In this document: one piece after another, positions 6,473-8,267 of the stretch
Layout of the letters: every line of letters starts with the position of its first letter
Position numbering within the stretch: the stretch's first letter is position 1
Assembly: GCA_026125925.1 (NCBI GenBank)
Contig: JAHCKF010000138.1
Span: forward strand, 1 to 8,267
Direction: 5' to 3'
From: Pseudolabrys sp.
Lineage (GTDB): Bacteria; Pseudomonadota; Alphaproteobacteria; Rhizobiales; Xanthobacteraceae
Length of the DNA: 8,267 nucleotides
Made by a program: the position numbers and the translations under genes
Notes under the pieces: generated by a model
What the model saw: the letters and a program-made list of their open reading frames with translations, nothing else
Databases searched by the model: none
What the model was told of the DNA's origin: nothing

Positions 6473-8267
6473 ATGGTCGCCAAAACGGTCAATTTGACCT
6501 TTCCCGACGGCGCGCGCCGCGACTATCCCGACAACATCACCGGCCTCGACATCGCCAAGGGCATTTCGCCCTCGCTGGCCAAGCGCACGGTGGCGATGGC
6601 GCTCGACGGCGTGCTGACCGACCTCGCCGATCCGATTACCGGGGACGCTCGCATCGAGTTCGTCTCGCGCGACGATCCGCGCGCGCTCGAACTGATCCGC
6701 CACGACGCCGCCCATGTGCTGGCCGAGGCGGTACAGGAATTATGGCCCGGCACCCAGGTGACCATCGGCCCGGTGATCGAGAACGGCTTCTATTACGACT
6801 TCGCGCGCAACGAGCCGTTCACGCCCGACGACCTGCCGGTCATCGAAAAGAAGATGAAGGAGATCATCGCCCGCGACAAACCCTTCACCAAGGAAGTGTG
6901 GTCGCGCGACAAGGCCAAGCAGGTCTTCAACGACAAGGGCGAATTGTTCAAGGTCGAGCTGGTCGACGCCATTCCGGAAGACCAGCAGATCAAGATCTAC
7001 AAGCAGGGCGACTGGTTCGACCTGTGCCGCGGTCCGCACATGACCTCGACCGGCAAGATCGGCAACGCCTTCAAGCTGATGCGCGTCGCCGGCGCCTACT
7101 GGCGCGGCGACAGCAACAACCCGATGCTGTCGCGCATCTACGGCACCGCCTTCGCCAAGCAGGAAGAGCTCGACAGCTACCTCAAGCAGATGGAGGAAGC
7201 CGAGAAGCGCGACCACCGCAAGCTGGGCCGCGAGATGGACCTATTCCACTTCCAGGAGGAGGGCCCCGGCACGGTGTTCTGGCACGCCAATGGCTGGACC
7301 ATCTTCCAGGAAATCATCGCCTATATGCGGCGGCGGCTGAAGGCCGACTATCAAGAAGTCAATGCGCCGCAGATGCTCGACAAGTCGCTGTGGGAGACCT
7401 CGGGCCACTGGCAGTGGTACCGCGAGAGTATGTTCGCGGCCCAGTCGGCCGGCGACGAAGCCGAGGACAAGCGCTGGTTCGCCATCAAGCCGATGAACTG
7501 CCCCGGCCATGTGCAGATCTACAAGCATGGCCTCAAGAGCTATCGCGAACTGCCGATCCGCCTCGCCGAATTCGGTATCGTGCATCGCTACGAGGCGTCG
7601 GGCGCGATGCACGGCCTCTTGCGCGTGCGCGCCTTCACCCAGGACGACGCGCATATCTTCTGCACCGAGGACCAGCTCGCCGAGGAGTGTCTCAAGATCA
7701 ACGACCTCATCATGACGACTTACGCGGATTTCGGTTTCGAGGGCGATCTCGTCGTCAAGCTCTCGACGCGTCCGGAAAAGCGCGTCGGCTCCGATGCGGC
7801 CTGGGATCACGCCGAAAGCGTGATGCAGAACGTGTTGCAAACCATCGCCAAGAGCAACAACCGCATCAAGACCGCGGTCAATCCCGGCGAAGGCGCGTTT
7901 TACGGGCCTAAGTTCGAATATGTGCTGCGCGACGCCATCGGCCGCGACTGGCAGTGCGGCACCACGCAGGTCGACTTCAACCTGCCGGAGCGCTTCGAAG
8001 CGTTCTACATCGCGCCGGACGGCTCCAAGCAGACGCCGGTCATGGTGCACCGCGCGATCTGCGGCTCGCTGGAGCGCTTCCTCGGCGTCGTGCTCGAGCA
8101 CTATGCCGGCCACCTGCCCTTGTGGCTGGCGCCGAAGCAGGCGGTGGTCTGCACCATCACGCAGGATGCCGATGCCTATGCGGCGGAAGTCGCCGCCGCG
8201 GCGCGCAAGGCCGGCCTGCGCGTCGATGCCGACCTGCGCAACGAGAAGATCAACTACAAGGTCCGCG
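6473..8267 (+). CDS. thrS: Threonine-tRNA ligase, lacking the C-terminal end (cut by window edge)
   Basis: ThrRS charges tRNA-Thr in the cytoplasm. The frame is open for 598 codons to the window edge; about 50-60 more are expected. Domains in order are: TGS (about 1-65); editing domain with the HDAAH (77-81) and CRGPH (185-189) motifs that clear Ser-tRNA-Thr; class II catalytic core (about 250-545); and the start of the anticodon-binding domain from about 549. Zinc ligands are in place: Cys343 in MNCPGH, His394 in TQDDAH and His526 in MVHRAI, matching E. coli Cys334, His385 and His511. Compared with E. coli there are a few extra residues just before MNCPGH (the [10 protein letters not shown] segment). 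ATG 6473 follows AGGAGA (6462-6467) with 5-nt spacing. Codons are strongly GC-ending, as expected of a well expressed core gene. No frameshift or damaged motif was seen. Confidence 0.97.
   Translation, partial: MVAKTVNLTFPDGARRDYPDNITGLDIAKGISPSLAKRTVAMALDGVLTDLADPITGDARIEFVSRDDPRALELIRHDAAHVLAEAVQELWPGTQVTIGPVIENGFYYDFARNEPFTPDDLPVIEKKMKEIIARDKPFTKEVWSRDKAKQVFNDKGELFKVELVDAIPEDQQIKIYKQGDWFDLCRGPHMTSTGKIGNAFKLMRVAGAYWRGDSNNPMLSRIYGTAFAKQEELDSYLKQMEEAEKRDHRKLGREMDLFHFQEEGPGTVFWHANGWTIFQEIIAYMRRRLKADYQEVNAPQMLDKSLWETSGHWQWYRESMFAAQSAGDEAEDKRWFAIKPMNCPGHVQIYKHGLKSYRELPIRLAEFGIVHRYEASGAMHGLLRVRAFTQDDAHIFCTEDQLAEECLKINDLIMTTYADFGFEGDLVVKLSTRPEKRVGSDAAWDHAESVMQNVLQTIAKSNNRIKTAVNPGEGAFYGPKFEYVLRDAIGRDWQCGTTQVDFNLPERFEAFYIAPDGSKQTPVMVHRAICGSLERFLGVVLEHYAGHLPLWLAPKQAVVCTITQDADAYAAEVAAAARKAGLRVDADLRNEKINYKVR

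Noticed and set aside
6742..7911. 389-codon plus-strand open frame
   Set aside because: It lies wholly inside thrS in another frame and has an Arg/Gln-rich composition; the thrS frame carries every expected motif.
7241..8113. 290-codon minus-strand open frame
   Set aside because: It is antisense to the conserved ThrRS catalytic core. Such long antisense frames are common in high-GC genes with biased codons.
1..8267. CRISPR array, tRNA/rRNA gene, IS element, phage or toxin-antitoxin module
   Set aside because: No regularly spaced repeats, cloverleaf, transposase or integrase motif, terminal inverted repeats or small paired genes were found by eye.

Overview
The window is high-GC alphaproteobacterial chromosome, most likely from a Rhizobiales/Hyphomicrobiales species of the Bradyrhizobium, Rhodoplanes or Pseudolabrys type. 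That placement rests on the FolE, IscU-like, YidD and ThrRS sequences and on their order. As I recall it, folE, an IscU-like scaffold gene, yidD and thrS sit close together in many Rhizobiales. It is a judgement from memory, not a database result.

Layout. At the left edge is the 5' part of folE (minus strand, cut by the window edge). A divergent intergenic region of about 255 bp follows, then an IscU/NifU-like scaffold gene (plus). Two minus-strand genes come next: a 281-residue cytoplasmic-looking protein of unknown function, whose 3' end overlaps the scaffold gene tail to tail by 20 bp, and a 464-residue secreted ClpP/crotonase-fold protein. After a 274-bp gap come yidD and an EamA/DMT transporter gene (both plus). 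A 424-residue secreted protein of unknown function (minus) converges on the transporter gene. thrS (plus) diverges from it across 153 bp and runs off the right edge at codon 598.

How the genes relate. The plus-strand core genes are housekeeping: tetrahydrofolate/pterin synthesis, Fe-S handling, membrane-protein insertion and tRNA-Thr charging. The three minus-strand genes (281, 464 and 424 residues) interrupt this set and look accessory. Two carry Sec signal peptides, so they probably act in the periplasm. No toxin-antitoxin, phage, transposon, CRISPR or secretion-system hallmark is visible, and I do not think the three form one defined system.

The most interesting points are: (i) a hairpin just upstream of the thrS ribosome binding site, whose loop reads U-CGU, the tRNA-Thr anticodon context, placed much as in the autoregulatory operator of E. 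coli thrS; (ii) an IscU-like protein lacking two canonical IscU ligand positions (Asp39 and Cys106); (iii) a periplasmic ClpP-like protein with an apparent Ser-His pair and bracketing cysteines, fused to an unassigned C-terminal domain; and (iv) two proteins of unknown function, one with codon use unlike its neighbours.
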